Translations under genes and position numbers: made by a program
NCBI RefSeq assembly: GCF_006715285.1
Contig: NZ_VFMX01000001.1
Location: forward strand, 1,178,001 to 1,242,000
Direction of reading: 5' to 3'
DNA from: Arthrobacter sp. SLBN-83
GTDB lineage: Bacteria > Actinomycetota > Actinomycetes > Actinomycetales > Micrococcaceae
DNA: 64,000 nt
Notes under the pieces: model-generated
Told to the model about the DNA's origin: nothing
Database searches by the model: none
Seen by the model: the letters and a program-made list of their open reading frames with translations, nothing else
Shown: piece by piece, positions 16,434-25,195 of the stretch
How positions within the stretch are numbered: position 1 is the stretch's first letter
How the letters are laid out: each line of letters opens with the position of its first letter

Positions 16434-17563
16434 GCGCCCTCAAGTACCTGGCTTGTAACCCAGGCCAGGTATTTTCCGGCGTTCGCCACCGCGTCTTCCG
16501 GGCTGGATGCCACGTCCAGCAGCTGGGCAGCCGCCTCCACGCCGTGACCGGCGAGCTCCTCAAGGGTCACCTGGATCCTGCCCGCCACCACGATGACAGG
16601 AATTCCGCGGTCCCGGGCCGCGTCGGCGAGCGCGATCGGTGCCTTGCCGGTGAGCGATTGCGAGTCCATGGATCCTTCGCCCGTAATCACCAGGTCTGCC
16701 TGGCCCAGTTGGTCCGCCAGTCCGGTGAGGCCGGCCACCAGCGCGAAGCCGCCTTCCAGGGTGGCGTTGGTGAAGGCAAGGAACGACGCCGGGAAGCCGC
16801 CGGCGGCGCCGGCGCCAGGTACGTTCACGTCCCGGCCCGTCGCCTCCCGCAGCACTGATGCCCAGTTGCGGAGCCCGGCGTCGAGCAGTTCCACAGCGTC
16901 CTGGTCCGCCCCCTTCTGGGGCCCAAAGACGTGCGCCGCGCCGGTGGGACCGTACAGCGGGTTTCGGACGTCGACGGCGATGCGAAAGGTGGTGGCGGAC
17001 AGCCGCGGATCCACCCCGCTCGCGTCCAGGGCAACCACATCGGCCAGCGCGCCGCCGCCCAGGGGCACCACGTTTCCGGCGGAGTCCAGTGGCTTCAGGC
17101 CCAGGGCCCGCAGGGCGCCGCTGCCGCCGTCGGTCATGGCCGAACCGCCCAGGCCCAGGACGATCTCGGTGGCTCCGGCGTCCAGCGCCGCGGCGATCAG
17201 CTGGCCGCAGCCGTAGCTGTGGGCGCGCAATGAGTTGGCCGGGGTTGGTTCCATGTCAGCCAGGCCGGACGCCTGCGCCGTCTCGATCACCGCGGTTACC
17301 TTGCCGTCGCCCTTGTGGATGGCCCAGGCCGCGCCGAGCGGGGCCAGGATTGGGCCAACTACCGCGTTCAGCCGCTCCTCATAGCCCGCCGCAACGGCCG
17401 CTTCCAGCGTGCCTTCCCCGCCGTCGGCAATGGGGAACTGGGTGGCGACGGCGTCCGGGTACACCCGCAGGGCCCCTTCGGCGATGGCCGCGGCTGCCTC
17501 GGCTGCCGTCAGGGACCCCTTGAACTTGTCCGGAGCGATAAGAATGCGCATGCCGTCCATCAT
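16430..17563 (-). CDS. Glycerate kinase (GarK/GlxK type)
   Basis: A 377-residue type II glycerate kinase that phosphorylates glycerate with ATP. Diagnostic segments are ILIAPDKFKGSLTA at the start, PIADGGEGTLEA, LGLGGSAMTDGG, the GPTGAAHVFGPQKGAD block and LVITGEGSMDSQS. The length matches the family. The ATG at 17563 has AGGTG six bases upstream; an ATG at 17551 is an alternative. A LacI-type palindrome (17577-17592) lies just upstream, so the gene is probably repressed in the absence of an inducer. Glycerate could come from the glucosylglycerate hydrolase encoded at 48391 (inference). Confidence 0.93.
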   Translation of the reverse strand: MMDGMRILIAPDKFKGSLTAAEAAAAIAEGALRVYPDAVATQFPIADGGEGTLEAAVAAGYEERLNAVVGPILAPLGAAWAIHKGDGKVTAVIETAQASGLADMEPTPANSLRAHSYGCGQLIAAALDAGATEIVLGLGGSAMTDGGSGALRALGLKPLDSAGNVVPLGGGALADVVALDASGVDPRLSATTFRIAVDVRNPLYGPTGAAHVFGPQKGADQDAVELLDAGLRNWASVLREATGRDVNVPGAGAAGGFPASFLAFTNATLEGGFALVAGLTGLADQLGQADLVITGEGSMDSQSLTGKAPIALADAARDRGIPVIVVAGRIQVTLEELAGHGVEAAAQLLDVASSPEDAVANAGKYLAWVTSQVLEGA

Positions 17564-17576
17564 GCCAGCACCTGAC

Positions 17577-17592
17577 GGGAAAGCGCTTGCCC
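17577..17592. promoter_or_regulatory. LacI-family-type operator
   Basis: GGGAAAGCGCTTGCCC is a near-perfect palindrome with the central CG and flanking AA/TT spacing typical of LacI/GalR-family operators (NGAAAGCGCTTNC). It lies 14 bases before the glycerate kinase start and would overlap its leader or core promoter. No LacI gene is adjacent; the only one in the window is at 55483 and has a different operator. Confidence 0.55.
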
Positions 17593-17656
17593 GATCCGGG
17601 ATGTGGACTCCGGGACCACTGGGAGCGTGCCGGCGCCTCTCCCGGCACGGACCCCT

Positions 17657-18466
17657 CTAGGCCTCGCGCCAGTCGTGGCTGGTGATGTGCGAGCCCGCCT
17701 GCGGTCCCATCTGCAGCATGCCGCCATCAACAACCCAGCCCGCGCCGGTGACATAGCTGGAGGCCGGTGAGGCGAGGAAGGCGATGACGTTGGCGATCTC
17801 CCAGGCGTTCCCCGGCCGGCCCAGTGGCACCCCGGGCCGCTCCGCCGCCGTCGGATCCTGGTCCTCCTGCCCCGTCATGGGGGTGGCAATCTCGCCGGGG
17901 GCCACCGTGTTGGCCGTGATGCCGTACTGGCCCAGCTCAAGGGCAAGTGTCTTCATGAGGCCACCCAGGCCATGCTTGGACGCGTCGTAGGCGGATGAGC
18001 CCACGCGCGGCTGGAACTCGTGAACGCTGGACACCGCCACAAGCCTTCCGCCCTTGCCTGCCTTGACCATGCGCCGCGCAGCGGCCTGCAAGCAGACGAA
18101 GGCGCCATTGAGGTTCGTGTCCAGGATCTGCATCCAGTCGTCGATTTCCATGTCCAGGAACTTGGTGCTTGCCCCCGTCCCCGCGTTGTTGACGAAGACA
18201 TCCAGGCCGCCCAGCTCTTCGGCAAGTTCGTCGATGACGCCCGCAGCGTCGCGCAGTTCACTGGTGTCCAGTTGCCGGACCACAGCCTTGCGCCCCAGGC
18301 CGCGTATTTCCTGAGCAGTCTCCTCCGCCCCCTCCTTGTCCGAGTGCCAGGTGACGCCGACATCCATCCCGGCGCGGGCCAGTGCCACGGCAGTGGCCTT
18401 GCCGATCCCGGAATCGGAGCCGGTGACGATGGCGGTGGTGGGGGCGAAGTTGCTGGTGTCCGGCAT
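17657..18466 (-). CDS. SDR family oxidoreductase
   Basis: A 269-residue classical short-chain dehydrogenase. Motifs in order are IVTGSDSGIGKATA (cofactor), DVFVNNAGTGA, SSVHEFQP, YDASKHG (catalytic Tyr and Lys) and the C-terminal VVDGGML. It probably uses NAD(P)H on a sugar or small carbonyl. The ATG at 18466 is preceded by GAAAGG. It lies 64 bases after the stop of the upstream small protein on the same strand, across a 14-base tandem repeat. Together with the SDR at 13724 it suggests a stress or detoxification role. Confidence 0.9.
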   Translation of the reverse strand: MPDTSNFAPTTAIVTGSDSGIGKATAVALARAGMDVGVTWHSDKEGAEETAQEIRGLGRKAVVRQLDTSELRDAAGVIDELAEELGGLDVFVNNAGTGASTKFLDMEIDDWMQILDTNLNGAFVCLQAAARRMVKAGKGGRLVAVSSVHEFQPRVGSSAYDASKHGLGGLMKTLALELGQYGITANTVAPGEIATPMTGQEDQDPTAAERPGVPLGRPGNAWEIANVIAFLASPASSYVTGAGWVVDGGMLQMGPQAGSHITSHDWREA

Positions 18467-18490
18467 GGCGGGCCTTTCGTTTGGGTTAGG

Positions 18491-18518
18491 CTCGGTCGGT
18501 TGGGCTCGCTCGGTTGGG
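18491..18518. repeat. 14-base tandem repeat, two copies
   Basis: CTCGGTCGGTTGGG and CTCGCTCGGTTGGG follow each other directly with one mismatch, in the leader between the stop at 18531 and the SDR start at 18466. A shorter related stretch (GGCCGTTGG) follows. Nothing links it to a known element. Confidence 0.6.
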
Positions 18519-18530
18519 CGGGCCGTTGGA

Positions 18531-18977
18531 TCAGGCGGGGCGGCGCAAATCTGGCTGGTAGGACTCGCTGCCGGTTTCGGCAACGTCATCCCGGACCGCC
18601 GCCCCGGAACCATCAGGTGCTTCCGGGACGGCCATCAGCGGGACGGCGAACGTCACCACGGGCCGGCCGTCGGAGTCGTCCGCGGACCGGATGGTCAGGC
18701 TCCTGGTGCCCGGCGGCACCGACGGGGCGAACACCTGCAGATTGCGGGAACCCACGGTGGCCGATTCCTGCAGGGTGTATTCGGTGCCGAAGTGGTCCTG
18801 CAGGATGAGCCGCGGTTCGGGTGCGTCATCCGAGGGCAAATGGATGTTGACCACCAGGCCGGAGGCCCACACCTCCACGGAAAGGATGGTGAATTCGGTG
18901 GCCGAGGTGACATGCCGCCCATAGGTGGGGGGCAGCAGCATCCGGCGCAGTGCGCCGGATGGAATGAGGTTGCTCAT
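18531..18977 (-). CDS. Hypothetical beta-rich protein
   Basis: A 148-residue protein without a recognised domain or signal peptide. The core alternates hydrophobic and polar residues (EFTILSVEVWASGLVVNIHL, then LTIRSADDSDG and VVTFAVPLM), suggesting a beta-sandwich, and the tail is polar. The ATG at 18977 (MSNLIPSG) is chosen because AGGACA lies just before it; an ATG at 19043 would add a proline-rich stretch. It is in line with the SDR gene below and a second hypothetical gene above and may form a three-gene unit. Confidence 0.65.
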   Translation of the reverse strand: MSNLIPSGALRRMLLPPTYGRHVTSATEFTILSVEVWASGLVVNIHLPSDDAPEPRLILQDHFGTEYTLQESATVGSRNLQVFAPSVPPGTRSLTIRSADDSDGRPVVTFAVPLMAVPEAPDGSGAAVRDDVAETGSESYQPDLRRPA

Positions 18978-19064
18978 GATTTGTCCTGTAGGTCTTGCGC
19001 CGGCGGTTGGCGGTGGCGCCGGAGGATGATCCGGCGCCGTCAAGCGCTGGGGCGCGGGTGCGGC

Positions 19065-19514
19065 TTAGGCGTCTTCCCGGTTGGGGTTTTCCAGCCGGAA
19101 GAAGTTCGATTGGGTGCCGTCGCTGCGCTGTTCCTGGTAGATGAAGTTGAGTTTCCGGGAGTCGAAAGTGTCAAACCATTCCTCCCAGCTGATGTGGCGG
19201 AGCTTGTCGTCCTTGCCACCGAAGTCGATCCGCAATACTCCGAGGTGGTCGCCGTGTTCGGTGCCCTCCACCGTGGCGGGCACGCCGTCGCGCTCCTCCG
19301 CCCACCGCTTGATGACTTCGTGGTGGGTGGTGGCCAGGCTGCGGCCTTCACGCTCTGGCTCATCCTCGGTTGAGGTGACTTCCTGCGAGTACTTCAGGGA
19401 CTTTGCGGAGTCCGGTCCACGCCGGATCTTTCCGCCCTCGGGGCCTGCGCCGAGGTCTTCTTCGCCCCCGTTTCCATCCGCTTCGCGGTTCCTGCTGCCT
19501 TTGTCTTCTGCCAC
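19065..19514 (-). CDS. Hypothetical hydrophilic protein
   Basis: A 149-residue charged protein. The first ~60 residues are polar and probably disordered; the second half (THHEVIKRWAEERDG, then LGVLRIDFGG, ISWEEWFDTFDSRKLNFIYQ) looks folded and is the type of sequence found in a widespread uncharacterised actinobacterial family. The GTG at 19514 has AGGAAGG six bases upstream; a TTG at 19541 is less likely. Its upstream region carries a perfect TAGTAAGT/ACTTACTA palindrome. No function is claimed. Confidence 0.7.
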   Translation of the reverse strand: MAEDKGSRNREADGNGGEEDLGAGPEGGKIRRGPDSAKSLKYSQEVTSTEDEPEREGRSLATTHHEVIKRWAEERDGVPATVEGTEHGDHLGVLRIDFGGKDDKLRHISWEEWFDTFDSRKLNFIYQEQRSDGTQSNFFRLENPNREDA

Positions 19515-19542
19515 GCCCGCCTTCCTTTCACCTCGGGCCAAC

Positions 19543-19560
19543 TAGTAAGTCTACTTACTA
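19543..19560. promoter_or_regulatory. Palindromic operator-like site (TAAG-N4-CTTA)
   Basis: TAGTAAGT-CT-ACTTACTA is a perfect 8-bp inverted repeat with a two-base spacer, 29 bases upstream of the GTG of the hypothetical gene at 19065-19514. The core TAAG-TCTA-CTTA has the same form as the palindrome at 25483-25504. It is probably a binding site for a dimeric regulator not encoded next to it. Confidence 0.5.
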
Positions 19561-19673
19561 TGGAGCCTCCGGAGCGGACCCCCTGTCAAGGGGAGGGGAG
19601 GGTAGTTTGCGGACGGTTTGCGGGGCGGGGGGGCAAAACCCTGCGCGGGAGGCAGGGGAGGTACGGGGAGCGC

Positions 19674-20492
19674 CTACCGGAGCGGGCGGACCACCGCGTA
19701 GTAGCCGGGCACCCGGTCCTGTCCCGGAACACCGGTGGCCGGGTTGGTTTCGATGGCCACGTGGCCATCCTCAAGGAGTTCCCAGGCCGACGCCGGAAAC
19801 ACCCGTTCGCGCTCTTCGGGCCCGAAGTGCCCCGGCATGGGCAGGCCGCGGATGGCGAGTTCCAACGGCGCAGGAATGCCGCGGGTGGTGGCCCCGAGGT
19901 GGGATACGTACTCCACCGGGTTCCCCTGAAAATTTGTTTCGGCCATGAAGACGGTGCCGCGGCGGCCGGCAAGGTCCCAGAGGTTTTCAACGAGTGCCCT
20001 CTGGTGCCCGGGGTCCAGGACGTGAAGTACGCCCCGGATGAAAACGTTCGCCCCGTCGTCGCCTGCCCCAATGGATTGGGCCAGCGCTGCGCCTGCATCC
20101 TCCGCCGTCATGTCCCGTGCTTCAAATGCTGCGCTGCTGCCTGCCGACTCCGCCCGCGCCCTGGCGATGGCGTGCCGCGAGACATCAACGCCAATGACCC
20201 TGGGAAAGATCCCGGCGAGCTCACGGGTAAAACCACCGTGGCCGCAACCGGTGTCCACCACGGGAAGTGCGGGATCCAGGTAGCGCTGGAGGCTGTCCTT
20301 GTAGCCAAGGAACTCATGGTCGCTGCCGGAGTCCCACAGGACCTCCCCGCCCGGGCCCGTGGCGGTGATGCCGGCCCAGTAGGTGTCCCACGCCTTATGC
20401 CGGTCCTTCGGGGCGTTCCGGGAGAGCCTGACGAGTTTGGGGATCATCAGGTACTTCTGCCAGGCCGAGGATGATGAGTTCGTTGGGGACAC
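19674..20492 (-). CDS. Class I SAM-dependent methyltransferase
   Basis: A 272-residue protein with the Rossmann-type methyltransferase fold. Motif I is VVDTGCGHGGFTREL near residue 78, followed by VIGVDVSRHAI (motif post-I with the ribose-binding Asp), EARDMTAED and NVFIRGVLHVLD. The C-terminal third (GPEERERVFPASAWELLEDG) is family-variable, so the substrate cannot be told. The ATG at 20492 is the outermost start; an ATG at 20447 (MIPKLVRL) is possible. It is divergent from the histidine kinase gene. Confidence 0.87.
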   Translation of the reverse strand: MSPTNSSSSAWQKYLMIPKLVRLSRNAPKDRHKAWDTYWAGITATGPGGEVLWDSGSDHEFLGYKDSLQRYLDPALPVVDTGCGHGGFTRELAGIFPRVIGVDVSRHAIARARAESAGSSAAFEARDMTAEDAGAALAQSIGAGDDGANVFIRGVLHVLDPGHQRALVENLWDLAGRRGTVFMAETNFQGNPVEYVSHLGATTRGIPAPLELAIRGLPMPGHFGPEERERVFPASAWELLEDGHVAIETNPATGVPGQDRVPGYYAVVRPLR

Positions 20493-20673
20493 GGGTCAAA
20501 TATATGTTCCCTTGCTGGGAGCCGCGGCCAGCGTGGCTACATTACGGCGCGCCACGCCGCACGTCGCGTGAACCCGGGACGGGAACGGAGAGGTGGAGCG
20601 GGCTTCCTCCCTGGTAGACCGGCCCGGCGGCCATCCCCCTAGAATGTACTCAACTGGGAGGGAAGGGAGCACC

Positions 20674-22329
20674 GTGACGGCTGTGCCGAGTGACGCCCGC
20701 CTGCCCCGGACCGCTGTCGTCGCCGATCCCGACGCCGGCCGGCTGGCCACCAACACCCAGGCACTGCGTGACGCCGGGTACAGCGTCTTCGAAGCAACTG
20801 ACGGCGCTGGCCTCGCCGGCCTGCTGCGCACCACCGAACCCTCGGTGATCGTCGCCGATGCTGCCTTGTCCACGGCACTGTCAAACGTAGCCTCCACCGT
20901 CCCCGTCCTGGTGATGGTGGACCTGGACAATCCCCGGGAGATCCGCGCAGCCAACGCGCCAGGCGTCCACGACTGCATCACCAAGCCGCCGGCGCCCAGG
21001 GAGCTGGTGCACCGGACCTCCGTGCTGATCGAGCAGGTGTCCCGGCGCCGCGCCTCCCGGCAGGAGGCCGAAGGGCTGCGCGGGCAGCTGCGCGAGGTCT
21101 CGGCTGCAGTGCGCGCCACCAACGATCCCCAGGAGATCGCCAACCACGTCGTTACCGGATTCGGGCGGACCTTCAAGGCGGACCACGTAGTCCTGGCCAC
21201 CTTCGAGGACCACCGGGTCCCGGTGATCACGGCCGCATGGCACCGGCCCGGGCTGGCGGAGCTGCCCGCGGATGCCCTTCCCGGGGAGGACGAGGCCCGC
21301 GTCACGGCGGACGCGCTCTGGGCGGGGACCGAGACCCTCTCCGCCGAAGGGAACGAGGCCGAGCCCAGGACAGACGACAAGCCCGTGGCCGCGGTCGCCG
21401 GAGCCGCCTCCACCCTGGCAGTGCCCATCGGCGAAGGGAATTCCTCCCTGGGCATCATCTGGATCGCCATGATGGACCGGCCCCGCACCTGGTCCAGCGC
21501 TGAGCTGGGGCTGATCCAGCACGTGGCCGGCAACGCCGCCTATGGCCTGATCCAAAGCCACCTGATCAGCAGCCAGCAGCAGGTGGTGAAGCAGCTGCGC
21601 GAGCTCGATAAAGCCAAGACGGACTTCCTGGCCACGGTCAACCACGAGCTGCGCACGCCGCTGACCTCGATCATGGCGTACCTGGACATGATCCAGGAGA
21701 GCACCGAGCATCCGGTGTCCCGGGAAGTCCACCAGATGCTGGACATCGTGGTCCGCAACACCGAGCGGCTCCGGACGCTCATCGAGGACATGCTCAGCGT
21801 CTCGCGCGGCGGCCTGGACAACACGGAGATGCACCTGGCGCCGGTGCGCCTGGGCCACACCCTGGACCTGGTGGCCGCGGCGCTCCGGCCATTGGCCACG
21901 CTGCAAAATGTGACCATCGAGGTGGACCCGGTGCCGGAGGATCCGGAAATCCTTGCCGACGAGGTGCAGCTGCAGCAGGTGTTCACCAACCTGGTGTCCA
22001 ACGCCATCAAGTTCACGCCCAAGGGCGGGCGGATCGAGGTGGGCAGCGAATCCCACGCCACCGAGGATGGCTCCAAGTGGGCCACCGTCCGGATTGCCGA
22101 CACCGGCATCGGTATCTCGAGTGACGAAATCAACCACGTCTTCACCAGGTTCTACCGTGCCTCCAACGCCATGAACGGTGCCATCCCGGGGACGGGGCTG
22201 GGCCTTGCCATCTCCAAGGACATCGTGGACCGCCACGGCGGGCGCATCGAAGTCGACTCCACCCTGGGCGCCGGGACCACGGTCACCGTCTGCCTTCCCC
22301 TCAGGACTGACCGCGTGCAGGCCAACTAG
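20674..22329 (+). CDS. Soluble hybrid sensor histidine kinase (REC-GAF-HisKA-HATPase)
   Basis: A 551-residue kinase with no membrane segment. Residues 12-120 form a receiver-like domain with VVADPD, an acceptor-site Asp62 (VIVADAAL) and Lys104 (CITKPPAP). Residues ~135-295 look like a GAF sensor. HisKA follows with the phospho-accepting His324 in NHELRTPL, then the ATPase domain with N, G1 and G2 boxes (NLVSNAIKF, IADTGIGIS, GTGLGLAI). The GTG at 20674 is preceded by GGGAAGGGAG. No partner response regulator with a DNA-binding output is adjacent. A GGDEF-EAL gene follows after 20 bases, so the output may be cyclic-di-GMP level. Confidence 0.9.
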   Translation: MTAVPSDARLPRTAVVADPDAGRLATNTQALRDAGYSVFEATDGAGLAGLLRTTEPSVIVADAALSTALSNVASTVPVLVMVDLDNPREIRAANAPGVHDCITKPPAPRELVHRTSVLIEQVSRRRASRQEAEGLRGQLREVSAAVRATNDPQEIANHVVTGFGRTFKADHVVLATFEDHRVPVITAAWHRPGLAELPADALPGEDEARVTADALWAGTETLSAEGNEAEPRTDDKPVAAVAGAASTLAVPIGEGNSSLGIIWIAMMDRPRTWSSAELGLIQHVAGNAAYGLIQSHLISSQQQVVKQLRELDKAKTDFLATVNHELRTPLTSIMAYLDMIQESTEHPVSREVHQMLDIVVRNTERLRTLIEDMLSVSRGGLDNTEMHLAPVRLGHTLDLVAAALRPLATLQNVTIEVDPVPEDPEILADEVQLQQVFTNLVSNAIKFTPKGGRIEVGSESHATEDGSKWATVRIADTGIGISSDEINHVFTRFYRASNAMNGAIPGTGLGLAISKDIVDRHGGRIEVDSTLGAGTTVTVCLPLRTDRVQAN

Positions 22330-22349
22330 GCGCCGAAGGAGGACTGCCC

Positions 22350-23900
22350 ATGTTTACCGACGACGACCCCCGGCTTTCCCAGCTGCTGGAAGGCATTGTC
22401 CGGCTGGCCTCCGGCGACCTCACCTCCCGCATCGAGGTTTCACCGGCCCGGGATGAGCTGGATGCCATCATCATGGGCACCAACCTGCTGGCCGAGGACC
22501 TGCAGGTCATTTACGAAGAACTTGAGCAGCGCGTCCAGGTCCGCACCCAGCTCCTGCACGAGGCACACCTCGAGATGCAGAAAATGGCCATGCAGGACCC
22601 CCTGACGGGCCTGGCCAACCGTTCGGCGCTGATCGAAGCCCTTCGCGCTGCCCTCGAGGCACGGTCGGGGTCCGGCCGGGAATCGGCAGAAGAAGGCCCG
22701 GCCATCCTGCTGATGGACCTCGACGCCTTCAAATCGATCAACGACAGCATGGGGCACACGGCCGGCGACCAGGTACTGGTCACCGTGGGGGAAAGGCTGC
22801 GGAACGCCGTCCGGGTGTCCGACGTCGTTGCCCGCCTGGGCGGGGATGAGTTCGCCATCGTCATGCCGTCGGCGTCGGCGGACCAGGCCGCCGTGGTGGC
22901 GCACCGCATCCTGGCCTCGCTCAATGAACCCATTGAGCTGCCCGGCCGCAGCGTGCGCTGTGGTGCCAGCATCGGGCTCAGCGTGGGCAGCGAAGGCCAG
23001 ACCCCGGAGGACATGCTGATGGAGGCCGACGTCGCCATGTACGCGTCCAAGGCCGAGGGGCAAAACAAGCTGCACCGGTTCGAGCCGGCGTTGCTGCTGA
23101 TGCGGCGGCTCCGCAGCCAGTTGGTGGACGACCTGCGGGCCGCCATCAAGAATGACGCGCTGACGCTGCACTACCAGCCCGTGGTGGAGCTTGCCACGGG
23201 ACGGATTGAAGGCGTCGAGGCGCTGGTCCGGTGGAACCACCCCACCCGCGGCTTCATCATGCCTGACGAGTTCATTCCCCTTGCCGAGGAAGCCGGGCTG
23301 ATCTCGGAACTGGGCCTGTGGGTGCTCCGGACTGCCGTGAAGCAGCTCCGGTGCTGGACTGACGCCGAGTTGGTGGACAGCTCCTTCTCCGTGCGCGTCA
23401 ACATTTCCGCCACGGACCTGCAGAGCCTGCAGTTTATTGAGGACGTGCGGAACACCCTCCACGACACAGGGGTCAAGCCGGAGCAGGTGGTCCTGGAACT
23501 GACGGAAGTGGCCATCGTCAAAGGCAACGAGTTGGACCGCTATTCACTGGGCGGTCTCCGCGGCCTGGGCGTGGGCATCGAAATTGACGACTTCGGCACC
23601 GGCTACTCTTCCATCAGCTACCTCCGCCGCCTTCCGGTGGACCGGGTCAAGGTGGACAGATCGCTGATCACCGGCCTCGAGAGCGACCCCAGCCAGCCGG
23701 CCCTTGTGGCAGCGGTGCTGCAGTTGGTCCGGGCGTGCGGGCTGGAAGCGGTCTGGGAAGGCGTAGAGACGGCGGAGCAGGCGCAGATCCTGCGGGATCT
23801 GGGCTGCCGGAGCGCCCAGGGCTACTACTTCAGCCGCCCGGTGCCGCCGGAGCAGATACCGGAACTGCTCGCTGACCAGCAGGAAAGCGCTAACCAATAG
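22350..23900 (+). CDS. GGDEF-EAL bifunctional cyclic-di-GMP protein
   Basis: A 516-residue cytoplasmic protein. The N-terminus (residues 15-75) resembles a HAMP/linker coiled coil. The diguanylate cyclase domain has an intact GGDEF at 164-168 and the inhibitory I-site RVSD at 155-158. The phosphodiesterase domain has EAL at 290-292, VNIS, LELTE, DDFGTGYSS, VKVDRS and EGVET, i.e. all residues needed for catalysis. Both activities are therefore possible. AAGGAGGA precedes the ATG. It lies 20 bases after the kinase gene and is likely co-expressed with it, which suggests that the kinase or its GAF ligand controls this enzyme. Confidence 0.93.
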   Translation: MFTDDDPRLSQLLEGIVRLASGDLTSRIEVSPARDELDAIIMGTNLLAEDLQVIYEELEQRVQVRTQLLHEAHLEMQKMAMQDPLTGLANRSALIEALRAALEARSGSGRESAEEGPAILLMDLDAFKSINDSMGHTAGDQVLVTVGERLRNAVRVSDVVARLGGDEFAIVMPSASADQAAVVAHRILASLNEPIELPGRSVRCGASIGLSVGSEGQTPEDMLMEADVAMYASKAEGQNKLHRFEPALLLMRRLRSQLVDDLRAAIKNDALTLHYQPVVELATGRIEGVEALVRWNHPTRGFIMPDEFIPLAEEAGLISELGLWVLRTAVKQLRCWTDAELVDSSFSVRVNISATDLQSLQFIEDVRNTLHDTGVKPEQVVLELTEVAIVKGNELDRYSLGGLRGLGVGIEIDDFGTGYSSISYLRRLPVDRVKVDRSLITGLESDPSQPALVAAVLQLVRACGLEAVWEGVETAEQAQILRDLGCRSAQGYYFSRPVPPEQIPELLADQQESANQ

Positions 23901-24071
23901 CGCGAAACTACTGCGCTTTTGGAGCCGCCGTTATACGATCAGCGTGCGGTGTCCGGTTCTTCGCCGCCGCGCGATTCAGGGTCTTTCAGCACCGTACTTT
24001 TATAAGGCGTTTGGAAATTTGAACATAATTGGGCCATCGGGTCATTACTTCGTCAACTGGGGGCGTTGCTA

Positions 24072-25133
24072 ATGTCGGTTCGGGTACAGGCATGGGGAAT
24101 AATCGCCGCTGTCCTGGCGGATACGGATCCTGCGGGAGCCGCTGTCCGGCAGCGGTTGAGCAACAGCCTCGACGAGAATCCCGGCGTGCCCGAACGGGCG
24201 CTGCTGGAGTACCTGCTCGAGACCCGGCGGAGCGATGCCAATACCGTCGAGACGCTGGAAACGGCCAGGGAAATGCGCCTCACGCCGCCCGCCCTGCCAC
24301 CGCAGTTCGCTGAGCAGTTGGACGCTATCCGCAGCACGTCCCGGATCAGCGCCCTGCTCGAAAACAAGATGCTGATGACCGCGTTCCAGCCCATCTATGG
24401 GCTCGAAGGAAAAACCGTGGTGGGCGCGGAGGCACTCTCCCGCTTCGTCAGCGACGACGGGGCCGCCGCTGAACTGTGGTTCGCCGAGGCAGCCGCCGTG
24501 GGTTTGGGGGCCAACCTTGAGTTTTCCGCGCTCGGGTCCGCTGCTGCAGCGGCGCGCAATTTGCCGGAAAACCTTTATGTTTCGTTGAACATTTCGCCCA
24601 CGTCCTGCCTGGACCCGCGGCTGCCGGAACTGTTCGACCACATCGAGCTTTCCATCGACCGGGTGGTGCTCGAATTGACCGCGGATATCCCGGAAGAGGA
24701 ATACCTGCAGTTTATTTCCGCGATTAATCCGCTGCGCGAAAAAGGGTTGCGCGTCGCAGTCGATGACACCCACAGCGGCGCGGGGGCGCTCAGCCGCATG
24801 ATCCATCTGCGGCCGGATTTCCTCAAGGTGGGCCGGAACGTCATCGCCGATGTGGACAAGGACGGGTTGCAGCACGCCCTCGCGTCCTGCCTGGTGGACT
24901 TCACCGACCAGATCGGCGTAACCCTGGTGGCCGAAGGCATCGAGACCGTGGGCGAGCTGAAGGCCCTCAGTGAACTTGGGATCAGCGCCGGACAGGGCTA
25001 CCTGCTGGGCCGGCCCTCCGTCCGGCCCGAGGACTGGGCCAACTGGAACACGCGCCTGGACATGGATGGCCTGGAGCGCCACCTGGCCGGCCCGGGCGAG
25101 CCGCGGAAGAGTCAGGGCAAAACGGCGTCCTGA
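24072..25133 (+). CDS. EAL domain protein with altered loop 6
   Basis: A 353-residue protein with ~95 N-terminal helical residues of unknown fold and an EAL domain. EAL is present in GAEALSRF, along with SLNIS, VLELTA, LKVGR, AEGIET and GQGYL. The usual DDFGTGYSS loop is replaced by DDTHSGAGALS, which keeps the metal-binding Asp pair but changes the loop that supports dimer-coupled catalysis. Activity is thus possible but uncertain; it may be a cyclic-di-GMP sensor. The ATG at 24072 is chosen over TTG 24066. It follows the GGDEF-EAL gene by 171 bases and could have its own promoter. Confidence 0.88.
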   Translation: MSVRVQAWGIIAAVLADTDPAGAAVRQRLSNSLDENPGVPERALLEYLLETRRSDANTVETLETAREMRLTPPALPPQFAEQLDAIRSTSRISALLENKMLMTAFQPIYGLEGKTVVGAEALSRFVSDDGAAAELWFAEAAAVGLGANLEFSALGSAAAAARNLPENLYVSLNISPTSCLDPRLPELFDHIELSIDRVVLELTADIPEEEYLQFISAINPLREKGLRVAVDDTHSGAGALSRMIHLRPDFLKVGRNVIADVDKDGLQHALASCLVDFTDQIGVTLVAEGIETVGELKALSELGISAGQGYLLGRPSVRPEDWANWNTRLDMDGLERHLAGPGEPRKSQGKTAS

Positions 25134-25195
25134 CAAAGTGCCTTGGGCCAGCTGCCGGCAGACTGCAGGCCCGCCGGCAGCTGGACACCCAGGCA

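Noticed and set aside
25117..25133. AAAACGGCGTCC at the end of the EAL gene as a copy of the hairpin element
   Set aside because: The match is short, coding and lacks the partner arm.
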